64,000 bases of DNA, taken from the NCBI GenBank assembly GCA_947380605.1, contig CANCRO010000001.1:35478-99477 (forward strand), written 5' to 3'. The first letter of the stretch is position 1. Each line of letters opens with the position of its first letter. The DNA comes from Chitinophagaceae bacterium (GTDB taxonomy: Bacteria > Bacteroidota > Bacteroidia > Chitinophagales > Chitinophagaceae). The notes under the pieces were generated by a model that saw nothing but the letters and a program-made list of their open reading frames with translations, was not told the DNA's origin and searched no databases. Position numbers and translations under genes: made by a program. Positions 28,865 through 38,400 of the stretch are shown here, piece by piece.

Positions 28865-29668
28865 ATGAAAAAGTTTCAAAAGAATGAAAAAGATATTTTC
28901 ACAATATTTTCAGCATTTTTTTACAAGGATTTTCCAATACCCCCAGTATCCTATATACATCCTATTCATGCTGGCAAAGCAATTGCTGAATTTGATCTAG
29001 GTATTGAAGGAGATGATACGGGGGATAATATCTCTTCTTGGAACAAAAATTTTTCGGAACTCACGGTAGCCTATTATATTTGGAAAAATTACAATGCTGA
29101 GCAACTGCCCTATTGGGGCTTATGCCATTATAGAAGATACTTCTGTAATCATCTACATTGGTCTTCATTAAAAAAAGAATACCACTTTACCGACAGGGAA
29201 AAGGCTTTTAAAAAAATATTCACAGATAAATTATATAAAGAAATTGAAACCAATTTATTAGCGGGAAAAGTAATCAGCCCTATTCCTTATCGATTCATAA
29301 AACTAAAAAAATGGAGTGTAAAAAAACAATATTTTAGAGACCATGATGAAACTTCTTGGAATTTGACAGAAGCTGCAATAAAAAAATTATACCCTCAGTA
29401 TAGTAGTAGTTTTAATGCAATGGGAGAAGGATTAACTTGTTCTTGGTACAATATGCTTATAGCGAGTTGGAGTTTTTGGGATGGTTACCTCAACTTTCTT
29501 TTTGACATTTTACTAGAGGTGAAAAAAGACTTAGTAATAACAGAAAATCCCCTTCAAATAAGAATTTTTGGAAACCTCTCTGAAAGATTATTAAACACTT
29601 ACTTGAGATACCATAAAAAATATGAGCAACTACAAGTTCATTATATGCCCCTCACCCGAATATCCTAA
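28865..29668 (+). CDS. DUF4422 capsular-polysaccharide glycosyltransferase-like protein
   Basis: A 267-residue soluble protein with the hallmark DUF4422 segments: GDDTGDNISSWNKNFSELT, then YIWKNYNAEQLPYWGLCHYRRYF, then MGEGLTCSWYNMLIASWSFW, and NLSERLLNTYL near the end. The family occurs in capsule, O-antigen and exopolysaccharide loci and is treated as a glycosyltransferase, although few members are characterised. It is convergent with the first of four minus-strand glycosyltransferase genes and probably belongs to the same surface-glycan locus. The A/T-rich 85-bp upstream gap shows no clear -7 box. Confidence 0.85.
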   Translation: MKKFQKNEKDIFTIFSAFFYKDFPIPPVSYIHPIHAGKAIAEFDLGIEGDDTGDNISSWNKNFSELTVAYYIWKNYNAEQLPYWGLCHYRRYFCNHLHWSSLKKEYHFTDREKAFKKIFTDKLYKEIETNLLAGKVISPIPYRFIKLKKWSVKKQYFRDHDETSWNLTEAAIKKLYPQYSSSFNAMGEGLTCSWYNMLIASWSFWDGYLNFLFDILLEVKKDLVITENPLQIRIFGNLSERLLNTYLRYHKKYEQLQVHYMPLTRIS

Positions 29669-29681
29669 CAAGTTGAGTTGA

Positions 29682-30665
29682 TCACAAAATACGCTGAACA
29701 ATTTCTATTAATGTTGATGCCCTTGCAGTATTGAGATGATACTTAAGTAAATGTTCTCTAGCATTTAAAGCCATTTGCTCCCTCTCGGAAGGACGAGCTA
29801 TATAATAATCAATTAAATCAATTAAATCATCAAGGGAATCGGAACACCAAACAAGGTGTTTGCCAGATTCAAAATTATTAGGAATCAAAATTTGAGGTGC
29901 TTGACTAATCATAAAACTACCTGCAGCAGGAACTTCCCAATAGCGCATGGTATCCCAACCTAAACCTCTAAAGTTTAAAACAATCTTGCATCTTGAAATT
30001 TCTTTCAAATAAAACAATCCTTTTCTTTTGTAGGTTTTAAAATTTTGATCCAGCGTTGTTCCATTTTGATCACAATCATATTTTCCAGCCAAGCGCTTGA
30101 GTGCATCCGTTCTAATTTGAGGATGCTGTTGTCCCCAAAAAGAGACATCATATGTTTTTAAACTTTCCGCTACAGGAGGTAAAGAAATATTATAGGGAAA
30201 GGAAAAAGGAAAAGGGAAAACATTTGAATGAGAATTATAAAGAGAAGGTATATATTCTCTTTTAAGAATGATATCGAAAGGTCTTTGATTAATAGTTTCT
30301 TCGTAAAGACTCCTACAATGGTGACGATAAAAATCTCCTCCAATTTCAGGCAAATCACCGCCATCAAGAAAAATTATAGGCTTATTTTTAATTAGGGGTA
30401 ATATTTTTATGTAAGATTCAAGCGCATCTTTTTTAGCAGAAGCCAGAATAACCAAGTCGATTTCCTTGAAATTGTTCATAACTGGAAAACGAAAAGAAAT
30501 AGATTTGTATCCCAGGTTTTTAGGATAATTCTTGATTGGTAAATTAAATTTCGGATTCCAAGGATAATCAATAACATTATGCTTCCCCAAAACCTTTACC
30601 AACCCACCATAAGTGAGATCTTGCAAATAGTCAAATCTAGCACTGCATATGTAAAGTATTTTCAT
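29682..30665 (-). CDS. Glycosyltransferase, GT-B type with CgeB-like C-terminus
   Basis: A 327-residue cytoplasmic protein. The N-terminal part starts MKILYICSARFDYLQD and holds Rossmann-type strands (IDLVILASAK, KPIIFLDGG). The C-terminal part matches the Glyco_trans_1_2 pattern: CKIVLNFRGLGWDTMRYWEVPAAGSFMISQ, then HLVWCSDSLDDLIDLIDYYI and REQMALNAREHLLKYH. Sugar donor and acceptor are unknown. Its ATG overlaps the stop of the upstream GT2 gene by 4 nt (ATGA), so the two are translationally coupled. Confidence 0.85.
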   Translation of the reverse strand: MKILYICSARFDYLQDLTYGGLVKVLGKHNVIDYPWNPKFNLPIKNYPKNLGYKSISFRFPVMNNFKEIDLVILASAKKDALESYIKILPLIKNKPIIFLDGGDLPEIGGDFYRHHCRSLYEETINQRPFDIILKREYIPSLYNSHSNVFPFPFSFPYNISLPPVAESLKTYDVSFWGQQHPQIRTDALKRLAGKYDCDQNGTTLDQNFKTYKRKGLFYLKEISRCKIVLNFRGLGWDTMRYWEVPAAGSFMISQAPQILIPNNFESGKHLVWCSDSLDDLIDLIDYYIARPSEREQMALNAREHLLKYHLNTARASTLIEIVQRIL

Positions 30666-31474
30666 AGCCTAGTATCCAATTTTTGGATTCCATTGATACA
30701 AACAAAATTATTTTGATTTATTTTCTTTGCAAGTACAACATTATTTTTAAGTTCCATTGCTGGGGTAAATCTATCTACATGATAAAGATGATATACAATC
30801 GCTCTAAATTTCATGGAATAAAATGTCAAATTTTTCAACGCCTCCAACCTCCATTCAATATCTGAATCTTCACCACCGCCTGCAAAAGTATAATCTTCAT
30901 CAAAACCATTGATTGATAATAAGTCCTTTTTTAGAATACCCATATTGCACCCTAATAATCTCCCACTACTTTTTTGTTTTAAAAACTGAGGTAGAAATGG
31001 CATATACAATCCCTCCTCCACTCGCTTGCAACCTTTCAACAGTAAATTCAAAATGCTCAATCCGGCAAACTTTTTATGTTGAAATATATCTTTAGAAATC
31101 CTATCACTTAGCATCACCCTCCTTCCGTATAAAATTCGGCCGGGTAGTTTTGCCAATAAATATTCTTTGATGAAATGTCGATGAGGAATGCAATCGCCAT
31201 CCAAAAATAAAATAAAATCACTTGAAGCAGCTTCAATTGCTCTATTCAGAGCCCTACATTTTCTAAACCCCTCGTCAGATTGAGAAAGATGGATCAAAGG
31301 AAATGGAAGTAGCGCTTGTTGTTGACTAATAAATTTTTTTGTTTCTATGGCATCATCATCTTCGGAAATAATCACTTCAAAAGTATTCTTTGAAGACTGA
31401 TTTTTCAATGCTAACAATAGAATTTCTAAATTGGCAATATTCTTATAATATGAAATTACTACAGATGCCTGCAT
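30662..31474 (-). CDS. Family 2 glycosyltransferase
   Basis: A 270-residue GT-A enzyme. The nucleotide-sugar domain opens with ASVVISYYKNIANLEILLLALK, the acidic EVIISEDDD follows, and the metal-binding DxD is FLDGDCIPH at about residues 94-102. The C-terminal segment GGGEDSDIEWRLEAL matches the galactosyltransferase-type catalytic region that supplies the base. No transmembrane segment is present. It is the first gene of a two-gene coupled unit with the downstream GT-B enzyme. Confidence 0.88.
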   Translation of the reverse strand: MQASVVISYYKNIANLEILLLALKNQSSKNTFEVIISEDDDAIETKKFISQQQALLPFPLIHLSQSDEGFRKCRALNRAIEAASSDFILFLDGDCIPHRHFIKEYLLAKLPGRILYGRRVMLSDRISKDIFQHKKFAGLSILNLLLKGCKRVEEGLYMPFLPQFLKQKSSGRLLGCNMGILKKDLLSINGFDEDYTFAGGGEDSDIEWRLEALKNLTFYSMKFRAIVYHLYHVDRFTPAMELKNNVVLAKKINQNNFVCINGIQKLDTRL

Positions 31475-31543
31475 AGGTATTTAAAAGTAATAGATGAATG
31501 AACAGACAAAAGAAAAAGATTAAATGTATTAATAAGAACCCTT

Positions 31544-32590
31544 TTATAAATGATTTAACAAATTTATATATTTATCCGTAATGTAAACCATACTATGATA
31601 GTGATTAGCGTAATTGAATCCATTGCGTATATATATTTCTCGTTTAGGATCATCATTAAGCATTCGATCTATTCCAACAGCAATGGAACTACTTGCTCCC
31701 ACTTCAACCAGTATTCCTCTTTCATCAGCAAGCAAATTCTTTAACCCTCCCGCATTGGTCGAAACAACAGGGATGCGTTTCATAAAGGCATCAAGGACAC
31801 TACTTCCAAGACCCTCTTCTATGGAAGTAACTACAAAAACTTCAAAAACAGAAAACAAGGCTTCCATATTTTCTTCAAAACCCATTAAGAAATAAATTTT
31901 ATCGAGATTATACGCTACTATTTTTTTTTGAACAGCCTCTAATAAATCACCTGAACCAAAATGCAAAAAAACAAAATCATCTCTTGTTTCCGCTAATTTT
32001 TTAATTGCTTCAATCATTGTAAATGGATCTTTTTCACTAGTCAATGCAGAAGTAGCGCCTATTATGCGCCTGCTATTGATTGGCAATTTAGAAACCATAT
32101 TAGCAATCAACAATTCATTAGATTCACTTATAACAACAATATCAGATATTACCTCGATATCATTTCTTCCACAGAAAGATTCAAGAGAAATTTTTATTGC
32201 TTCGCTGATAGCAATAATTTTATCAGTATATCTATATTTCAATTTAGTCAAATAACCCTTTTGCTTAAAATTGACTCTTCTGGTATAAAGAACTTTTGCT
32301 CCATGAAAAAATTTAGTAAATACACAATAGGTGAGAATATGAGAGGTTTGTGCGTGAATGTAACTAAAATTTCTTCCCTTAGTAAATAGAAAATAAATCA
32401 CTCCAAATATTGATTTAAATGAATCTACCGTAAATCCTGCATTTAAAGCAGCTAACTCAAGTGGAGAAGATTTTCTACAAATAAGATGGCTTGAAATACC
32501 TGCATTGCTGAAACCCTGCAAGCAATAAATAACCTGCCTTTCACCTCCCCTCCAACCTTTTTCAAAATTTAATTCCAGCACTTTTATCAT
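31544..32590 (-). CDS. Family 4 glycosyltransferase
   Basis: A 348-residue GT-B enzyme. It begins MIKVLELNFEKGWRGGERQV, where the GGxxxQ-like loop is typical for acceptor binding in GT4. The C-terminal half shows ATSALTSEKDPFTMIEAI, FLHFGSGDL and the EX7E-type region TSIEEGLGSSVLDAFMKRIP with STNAGGL, which contacts the nucleotide-sugar. The substrate cannot be told. It lies between the two GT2 genes on the same strand, with 69 and 112 nt gaps. Confidence 0.88.
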   Translation of the reverse strand: MIKVLELNFEKGWRGGERQVIYCLQGFSNAGISSHLICRKSSPLELAALNAGFTVDSFKSIFGVIYFLFTKGRNFSYIHAQTSHILTYCVFTKFFHGAKVLYTRRVNFKQKGYLTKLKYRYTDKIIAISEAIKISLESFCGRNDIEVISDIVVISESNELLIANMVSKLPINSRRIIGATSALTSEKDPFTMIEAIKKLAETRDDFVFLHFGSGDLLEAVQKKIVAYNLDKIYFLMGFEENMEALFSVFEVFVVTSIEEGLGSSVLDAFMKRIPVVSTNAGGLKNLLADERGILVEVGASSSIAVGIDRMLNDDPKREIYIRNGFNYANHYHSMVYITDKYINLLNHL

Positions 32591-32702
32591 GACACAATAG
32601 AATGATTGCTTTTAGAAAAATTAAGTTTGTAATTAAATATCGTTTAGAAACTTATCTACTATTTTTAAAAAAATTAAACGCCAACTTAATAGTCTTACTA
32701 AA

Positions 32703-33611
32703 TTACCCTTTTAACAATTTATAATTCTTATAAATAAAAAATTGCTTACCAGTGAGCATTTCTAAAAATTTCATAACTTTTTCTTTTGTCGTCATATTAT
32801 TTTTCGAGGGATCATAAATAAATTCCCAATCTTGCGCCGCTACTACTTGCTGGACAGCTTCAGGGTGAGTTCCAGTAAAGACTTTTAAATAATCATATTC
32901 CCGATAATCGTATGCATCTCCATGAACTGCTTCAAAGTCTTTTATGAAATCATCAGTAGCATGATACCTTTTCCCAAATTCAATATTTTTAGCTTTTTGA
33001 GTAATAGGTGTCTTGGACCAACTGTAATGGTATACAGTGGCTTCCATTTGCTTAACTAAAAGTTTGGTACCCTTTTCATCGATTGCTTGCGGTATATTAA
33101 ATTTTCTAAAGCCCATTGAATCTCTATAACTTCTAAAGGAACGGTCATTTCTAATAATTCGAATTTCCCGTTGATGAAACCTACGAGAGGGGCAGTAATG
33201 ATTAAAATCGCCGAAAAAATTAATAAACTTCAATAAAAAACCATCCACCTTTTTGTTATAAAGATTCTCTTCTAGCGTTTTTAAAATAATTGGAAAGTCT
33301 TTTTCGTGAATTACTTCATCTGCCTGTAAATGAAAAAGCCAATCACTATCAATACTTGTACTATCCAATCCAATATTAGCCTGTTGCGCAAAAACCTTTC
33401 CACCTTTTCTTAAATTATCATCCCAAATAGTATCTACGATTTTAATTTTATCATCGCCAATTTTTTCTACTGCCTCTCTAGTACCGTCGGTGCTATCTCC
33501 TACCACTACAATATATTCATCAACGATAGGCAACAGACTTTTAATGGACTCAATAAAGGGATAGCCAAAAGTCTTGCCATTTCTTACATAGGTAAAAGCG
33601 CTAATCTTCAT
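32703..33611 (-). CDS. Family 2 glycosyltransferase
   Basis: A 302-residue GT-A enzyme that starts MKISAFTYVRNGKTFGYPFI. It has DEYIVVVGDSTDGTREAV, and the metal-binding motif region is LFHLQADEVIHEKDF, where the usual DxD is QAD followed by E, as in the WaaE/SunS-like group of GT2 proteins. C-terminal to this it is rich in aromatic residues (HYSWSKTPITQKAKN) and ends with a basic tail. It is the first gene of the minus-strand glycosyltransferase group and diverges from an ABC exporter. No -7 box is recognisable in the 206-bp divergent gap. Confidence 0.85.
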   Translation of the reverse strand: MKISAFTYVRNGKTFGYPFIESIKSLLPIVDEYIVVVGDSTDGTREAVEKIGDDKIKIVDTIWDDNLRKGGKVFAQQANIGLDSTSIDSDWLFHLQADEVIHEKDFPIILKTLEENLYNKKVDGFLLKFINFFGDFNHYCPSRRFHQREIRIIRNDRSFRSYRDSMGFRKFNIPQAIDEKGTKLLVKQMEATVYHYSWSKTPITQKAKNIEFGKRYHATDDFIKDFEAVHGDAYDYREYDYLKVFTGTHPEAVQQVVAAQDWEFIYDPSKNNMTTKEKVMKFLEMLTGKQFFIYKNYKLLKG

Positions 33612-33817
33612 TTTTTATAATATAAGAATCAAAGTACCGAAATTATTCTTACATTATAAAAGGAAAGCTTATACCAACTAGCCTTTATAAAAAAATTTGA
33701 AAAAATACAACCAATAAATTTATCATCTCAAGCAAACATATAAGTATCAATTTGGGAAAACTTTTGCGATATTTGCTTTTATACCAAGCTCGAAAATAAT
33801 TTATCCCCTTTTTTATA

Positions 33818-35641
33818 ATGAAAATTTTATTAAAATACTTAGAACCTCATAAATGGCTAGTAATTCTTACGCTATTTCTGGCCGCGATTAATATTGGATT
33901 TTCATTGATAGACCCCATTTTACTAGGCAAAATGGTCAATTTAGCTAATGAGCAGCAATCTGTACCAACGGGTAAATTTGATTGGTCAGTATTTTTCTGG
34001 AACTACGAATGGATTACTAAAAAAGGATCTCCTTATTTACACTTGGGGGTATTTTACATTTTACTGTTCTCCATATCCGTTGCGATGGTAAGTCGAATAG
34101 CTAAAAACTTCCAGGATTACTTTTTAAATGTAATCATCCAAAAATTTGGTGCACGCGTTTTCACTGACGGCCTTCAGCATGCAATGAAACTTCCTTATCA
34201 ACAATTTGAAGACCAACGTAGTGGTGAAACCTTATCCATATTAACAAAAGTTAGAACGGATGTAGAGAAATTCATGATCAGCTTTATCAATGTTCTTTTT
34301 GGAATATTAGTAGGCGTTGTATTTGTTTTTGTTTATGCCGCTATGTTTATTAACTGGCGAGTTCCAGTAGCCTATTTAATTGGTATTGTTTCATTGACTT
34401 TTATTACCAACCTGCTTAGTAAAAAAGTAAAGAGTATTCAGAAAAATATAGTAGGTCAAACTACCGCCCTTGCTGGTTCAACAACGGAATCACTTAGAAA
34501 TATTGAACTTGTTAAAAGTCTAGGTCTTACCAAACAAGAAGTAGAAAGACTAAATAAAAATACCTATAAAATATTAGGACTTGAATTAACCAAAGTAAAG
34601 CGAATTAGGAGTATTAGCTTTATACAGGGTACCATGGTAAATACATTAAGGCAGGTAATTCTATACATTTTAATGTGGTTAATTTTTCACAACCAAATGG
34701 ATGCTGGACAATTAGTAACCATGCAAGTTTTTTCTTTCTTCATATTTGGTCCGCTTCAGGAAATAGGAAATATTTTACTTTCTTATCGTGAAGCAGAAGC
34801 TTCCCTCAATAACTTTAACAACTTAATGCTAAAGGCGCCTGAAACTGAACCTGCTAATCCTGCTACACTAGGCAATATAGAAACTCTTTCTTTCGACCGT
34901 GTTTCTTTTCAGCACCAAACTGCCTCTCATAAGGCTATCGACAATATCAGCTTTGATGTAAAAGTAGGAGAAACGATTGCCTTTGTTGGCCCATCTGGTA
35001 GTGGCAAATCTACTCTGATGAAACTTTTAGTTGGGCTCTATCGTCCTTTAGGAGGAAATATTTTCTATAATAAATTAGATGAAAACACGATTCACTTTGA
35101 TGATTTAAGAAAACAAATTGGATTCGTAACTCAAGACACCAACTTATTTAGTGGCACTATTAAAGAAAATTTATTGTTTGTAAATCCTACTGCTACTGAA
35201 GAAACCTTAAATGAAGTCTTACAAAAAGCAAGTTGTTCCAATTTGATTTCGCGAGCGGAGAAAGGATTAGATACTTTGATAGGTGAAGGAGGGCTAAAAT
35301 TAAGCGGAGGAGAAAAACAACGACTTTCCATTGCACGGGCATTACTAAGAAAGCCACACCTTTTAATTTTTGACGAAGCTACCTCAGCGCTCGATTCGAT
35401 TACTGAAGAAGAAATCACTAATACAATCAAAGATATTTCAAGTGCTAAAGAACAAATTTCAATTTTAATAGCCCATCGGTTAAGCACCATCATGCATGCG
35501 GACAGGATATATGTTTTAGAAAAAGGTGAGGTAGTAGAAACTGGCACTCATGAAAAATTGATAGGAGAAAAAGGCTTATACTATGCTATGTGGCGTCAAC
35601 AGATTGGAGAAAGAAAAAAAATCTCTGAAAAAACAGTATAG
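33818..35641 (+). CDS. ABC exporter, half transporter
   Basis: A 607-residue type IV ABC exporter with fused membrane and ATPase domains. Six hydrophobic segments span about residues 15-315. The ATPase domain has Walker A GPSGSGKS at 391-398, Q-loop in GFVTQDTNLF, signature LSGGEKQR from residue 495, Walker B LLIFDEATSA and the AHRLST His. It differs from the first exporter in this window in its long periplasmic loop between TM1 and TM2 (QQSVPTGKFDWSVFFWN). The substrate is unknown; its place at the edge of the glycosyltransferase group suggests a lipid-linked glycan or another envelope compound (inference). Confidence 0.88.
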   Translation: MKILLKYLEPHKWLVILTLFLAAINIGFSLIDPILLGKMVNLANEQQSVPTGKFDWSVFFWNYEWITKKGSPYLHLGVFYILLFSISVAMVSRIAKNFQDYFLNVIIQKFGARVFTDGLQHAMKLPYQQFEDQRSGETLSILTKVRTDVEKFMISFINVLFGILVGVVFVFVYAAMFINWRVPVAYLIGIVSLTFITNLLSKKVKSIQKNIVGQTTALAGSTTESLRNIELVKSLGLTKQEVERLNKNTYKILGLELTKVKRIRSISFIQGTMVNTLRQVILYILMWLIFHNQMDAGQLVTMQVFSFFIFGPLQEIGNILLSYREAEASLNNFNNLMLKAPETEPANPATLGNIETLSFDRVSFQHQTASHKAIDNISFDVKVGETIAFVGPSGSGKSTLMKLLVGLYRPLGGNIFYNKLDENTIHFDDLRKQIGFVTQDTNLFSGTIKENLLFVNPTATEETLNEVLQKASCSNLISRAEKGLDTLIGEGGLKLSGGEKQRLSIARALLRKPHLLIFDEATSALDSITEEEITNTIKDISSAKEQISILIAHRLSTIMHADRIYVLEKGEVVETGTHEKLIGEKGLYYAMWRQQIGERKKISEKTV

Positions 35642-35718
35642 TTTAATTTTAAAAGTTTAAATAATTAATTCAATCCTATCCTACCACAAAGTTTACGATT
35701 GATATCTATTCTTTTGAT

Positions 35719-35726
35719 TACCTTTG
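35719..35726 (+). promoter_or_regulatory. -7 element TACCTTTG
   Basis: A perfect TAnnTTTG ending 6 nt before the ATG of the DUF983 gene. A TTG 17 bp upstream could be the -33 element. The mRNA leader would be nearly absent. Confidence 0.6.
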
Positions 35727-35732
35727 TAATCT

Positions 35733-36176
35733 ATGGAACATACTATTCCGAAACCCAGTTTTCTCTTAAGTTTATTTGCCTCTAAATGTCCTCGTTGTAG
35801 GCGTGGGCCAATGTTCAAAGAACCGAATCCTTACAAAAAAATTAAACTTTCTCATATTTTCGATATGCATGACAACTGTCCAGAATGCGGACAAAAATAT
35901 GATCTAGAAACTGGTTTTTGGTATGGAACAGGTTATGTAAGTTATGCCTTAGCAGTAGCTATTTCGGTCACTACTTTTGTAGCATGGATGGTTTTAATTG
36001 GCGTATCAACAGAAGATAATAGAGTTTTTTATTGGCTAGATTTTAATGGAGTATTGCTAATATTATTGCAGCCCTGGATGATGCGACTTAGCAGGGTAAT
36101 TTACCTTTGTTTCTTTGTTAAATATGATGAAAATTATAAGAAAACCAATCCGGTAGAATTTGATCACAAACAATAA
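35733..36176 (+). CDS. DUF983 membrane protein
   Basis: A 147-residue protein with the DUF983 pattern: KCPRCRRGPMF near the N-terminus (Cys19, Cys22) and DNCPECGQKYDLETGFWYGTGY (Cys49, Cys52), a zinc-ribbon-like pair of CxxC. Two transmembrane segments follow (VSYALAVAISVTTFVAWMVL and the segment around NGVLLILLQPW). The function of the family is unknown. It is convergent with the DUF2721 gene. Confidence 0.88.
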   Translation: MEHTIPKPSFLLSLFASKCPRCRRGPMFKEPNPYKKIKLSHIFDMHDNCPECGQKYDLETGFWYGTGYVSYALAVAISVTTFVAWMVLIGVSTEDNRVFYWLDFNGVLLILLQPWMMRLSRVIYLCFFVKYDENYKKTNPVEFDHKQ

Positions 36177-36179
36177 ACT

Positions 36180-36207
36180 GGTGAACGGGCAATGGTGAAT
36201 GGGCAAA
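36180..36207. repeat. Short tandem repeat, 14-bp unit x2
   Basis: GGTGAACGGGCAAT is followed directly by GGTGAATGGGCAAA, differing at two positions. A nearby CCATTCAC at 36231-36238 is inverted to GTGAATGG, so the stretch can form a hairpin between two convergent genes. Confidence 0.45.
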
Positions 36208-36237
36208 ATGCGAAGATTTTTTTACATCAACCATTCA

Positions 36238-36678
36238 CTATCCATCTGCTTTAAAAATATCTTTAAAAATATTCCCTTCAGATAATTCTTCGATATCACT
36301 CAGCTGAAGCTCTAAAGCCTTAGTACTTTTATTTATTTCAATTAGTGAAAGAATAATAGAAGAAAGTAAAAAGAATAAACTAAAAGCAAATACCCAATGT
36401 GCCATCACCATCCAGTTTCTGAAAATCAAGTACATACACAATACACAACACAAGAAACTCAAAACACTAAAGCTCTGCATGTAGCGTATTAAGTTCAGTC
36501 GAGTTCGAATACTTTTAATTTGATTGAGGATATTTTTTTCCTTTTCTCCACGATTATATTCAATATGTAATTTTCTTACTAAAGCTGCCAGCGATAAAAA
36601 ACGATTGGTATAAGCCAACATCAACAAGGTAATAGCAGGAAAAAGTAAGGCGGGTGTATTAATTGATATTTCTAACAT
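36238..36678 (-). CDS. DUF2721 membrane protein
   Basis: A 146-residue protein with three hydrophobic segments (residues about 7-28, 68-90 and 93-113). The pattern TPALLFPAITLLMLAYTNRFLSLAALVRKLH, with LNQIKSIRTRLNLIRYMQSF between membrane segments, fits DUF2721. No enzymatic residues can be named. It lies 43 nt downstream of a PAP2 phosphatase gene in the same direction and may be co-transcribed. Confidence 0.8.
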   Translation of the reverse strand: MLEISINTPALLFPAITLLMLAYTNRFLSLAALVRKLHIEYNRGEKEKNILNQIKSIRTRLNLIRYMQSFSVLSFLCCVLCMYLIFRNWMVMAHWVFAFSLFFLLSSIILSLIEINKSTKALELQLSDIEELSEGNIFKDIFKADG

Positions 36679-36721
36679 GTATTAAAATTACAAACAAACG
36701 GGAGAAATTTTAATTTTCTCT

Positions 36722-37660
36722 TTATAATTTAACAGGAGTTCGTAGTAAGTGTTTATTCTTTTTAGCGATATATTTCCCATATCCATAGCCCAATGCAAAT
36801 CCCAAAGGGAAATCAGATGCCCAATGCACCCCATTATTAACCATAGAAAAACTTAAAAGGCCTGCAATACTATAACCCACTGGCTTTATCCAGCGTTTTC
36901 TTGGATAATTTTCAGACACAATGGTTACCGCACTCACAAAAGTCGCCAAATGGCCGGATGGATAAGCATCATATTTCGGCTTATTATTTTGAAAATCACT
37001 CACTGAAGGAAAAGGCCTCCAGCGTCCACCCGTAACCGTTGCATCTGAAGGATTTTCTCTTCCAGTGCTATATTTCAATAGCTGTGTTCCAACACCTAGC
37101 GCCAAAAATGATTGGACTAATTGACTCGCTGTTTGTAATGCTCTAGGATCATTTTTTATTTTACCAGCAAGTAAAAAGCCTGCTGCCATATAAACTACTG
37201 AAGACCCTTGACCAAAATTATAAAAAGCAGTATTAATGTTATTAGGCCATTTCATTAATTTGGTGCTTTTTCCAAACAAATTCACCTGAATCAATGGGGA
37301 ATAGGACTCCCTTCCATCAATACCGTGATGACTAGTAAAAGTCTGTACCCCATTAGTAATTTGTTGATCAAACGCCAGCAATATCCCTGTGGATGCTGCT
37401 ACTATAGCCAACTTAGAAAAGTTTTCCTTTTTGAAAGATTGTCTCACATAACCGACAGCATCCCCAGGAATATGAGATAAGAAAGAAAATGTTGCCGGCT
37501 TATAACAACTAAACGAATCTCCATTTTTTTCTAAATAAATTGGCGACTTTGAAAGCGAGTTAATAATATTTCGAATTGGGGGTGTTGTATCAATCAAATT
37601 TTTAGCCCCAACAAAAATTGGAAACAAAATCAACATCAAAACGATAGCTTTTATTTTCAT
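36722..37660 (-). CDS. PAP2-superfamily phosphatase, exported
   Basis: A 312-residue protein with a signal peptide (MKIKAIVLMLILFPIFVGA). The PAP2 catalytic blocks are LLKYSTGRENPSDA (block 1, variant of KxxxxxxRP), YPSGHLATF (block 2) and NGVHWASDFPLGFALGYGYG (block 3). Several membrane segments surround them. Such enzymes remove phosphate from lipid pyrophosphates or phosphatidate on the outer face of the inner membrane. It is 14 nt downstream of a second, smaller PAP2 gene and is probably co-transcribed with it. Confidence 0.9.
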   Translation of the reverse strand: MKIKAIVLMLILFPIFVGAKNLIDTTPPIRNIINSLSKSPIYLEKNGDSFSCYKPATFSFLSHIPGDAVGYVRQSFKKENFSKLAIVAASTGILLAFDQQITNGVQTFTSHHGIDGRESYSPLIQVNLFGKSTKLMKWPNNINTAFYNFGQGSSVVYMAAGFLLAGKIKNDPRALQTASQLVQSFLALGVGTQLLKYSTGRENPSDATVTGGRWRPFPSVSDFQNNKPKYDAYPSGHLATFVSAVTIVSENYPRKRWIKPVGYSIAGLLSFSMVNNGVHWASDFPLGFALGYGYGKYIAKKNKHLLRTPVKL

Positions 37661-37674
37661 AAGAAAGTTGGCGT

Positions 37675-38286
37675 CTATTTTTTATTTTGCTTATGTTTTT
37701 TATCCATCCATTTTTCTACTTTGTAGGAAATCCAAGCACTTCCTGCACCCACTGCTGCTCCAACAAGTACATCTGAAGGATAATGAACCCCTTGATACAT
37801 TCTTGCATAGCCTACCGTAGCAGCATATAAATAAGAAGGAGCTATTACGTACCATTTTGGAAAGAGTAAGCTTAAGGAGGTAGCAGTACAAAAAGCAGCA
37901 GAAGTATGTCCAGAGGGAAAAGAATAACTGCCCCCCACATCCCGCTTAATCAGATAGGGATAAGTCACATAAGGCCTATCTCTTCTAACAATATGCTTCA
38001 TTCCTTGGGTGACTATACTTGACACAACGAATCCTCCAATCATGTAAGCAGCATTTTTTTGCATTTGCTTATCATGATTTATAATACCTGCTGTTAATAG
38101 ACTCGCAGGAGCTACAATATTAAAAACAGTAACACTTTGTGCTGTCGCCTTAAAGAAATTATTTTTAAAAGTTGTTTCAGACTGATTAATTGATTTCAGA
38201 ATATTGATATCTACATTTTGTCCAGTTGCATAAAAAGAAAAGCAAAGACTTATAAAGGAAAGGATGAATATTTTTTTAAAATACAT
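37675..38286 (-). CDS. PAP2-superfamily phosphatase, small
   Basis: A 203-residue exported or membrane protein with all three PAP2 motifs intact: K97-x6-R104-P105, PSGH at 124-127, and R152 with H158 and D162 in RMYQGVHYPSDV. Residues 1-22 form a signal peptide ending ATGQ. I use the ATG at 38286 (MYFKKIFILSF) because the signal peptide begins there; an ATG at 38316 would add ten unneeded residues. Undecaprenyl-pyrophosphate phosphatase or lipid A phosphatase activity is possible. It precedes the larger PAP2 gene by 14 nt. Confidence 0.9.
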   Translation of the reverse strand: MYFKKIFILSFISLCFSFYATGQNVDINILKSINQSETTFKNNFFKATAQSVTVFNIVAPASLLTAGIINHDKQMQKNAAYMIGGFVVSSIVTQGMKHIVRRDRPYVTYPYLIKRDVGGSYSFPSGHTSAAFCTATSLSLLFPKWYVIAPSYLYAATVGYARMYQGVHYPSDVLVGAAVGAGSAWISYKVEKWMDKKHKQNKK

Positions 38287-38400
38287 TGTTATCTGATTGA
38301 TAAATAAAGATTGCAAGTTAGCTGCTTAAATTGGTAAAAATTAATTTAGCAAAACAATTGATGAATGGCACCATAAAAAAAATTCAGCTCCTTTATTGCT

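Noticed and set aside
36180..36238. CRISPR-like or mobile repeat
   Set aside because: Only two 14-bp units are present plus one inverted partial copy; this is a local duplication near convergent gene ends.
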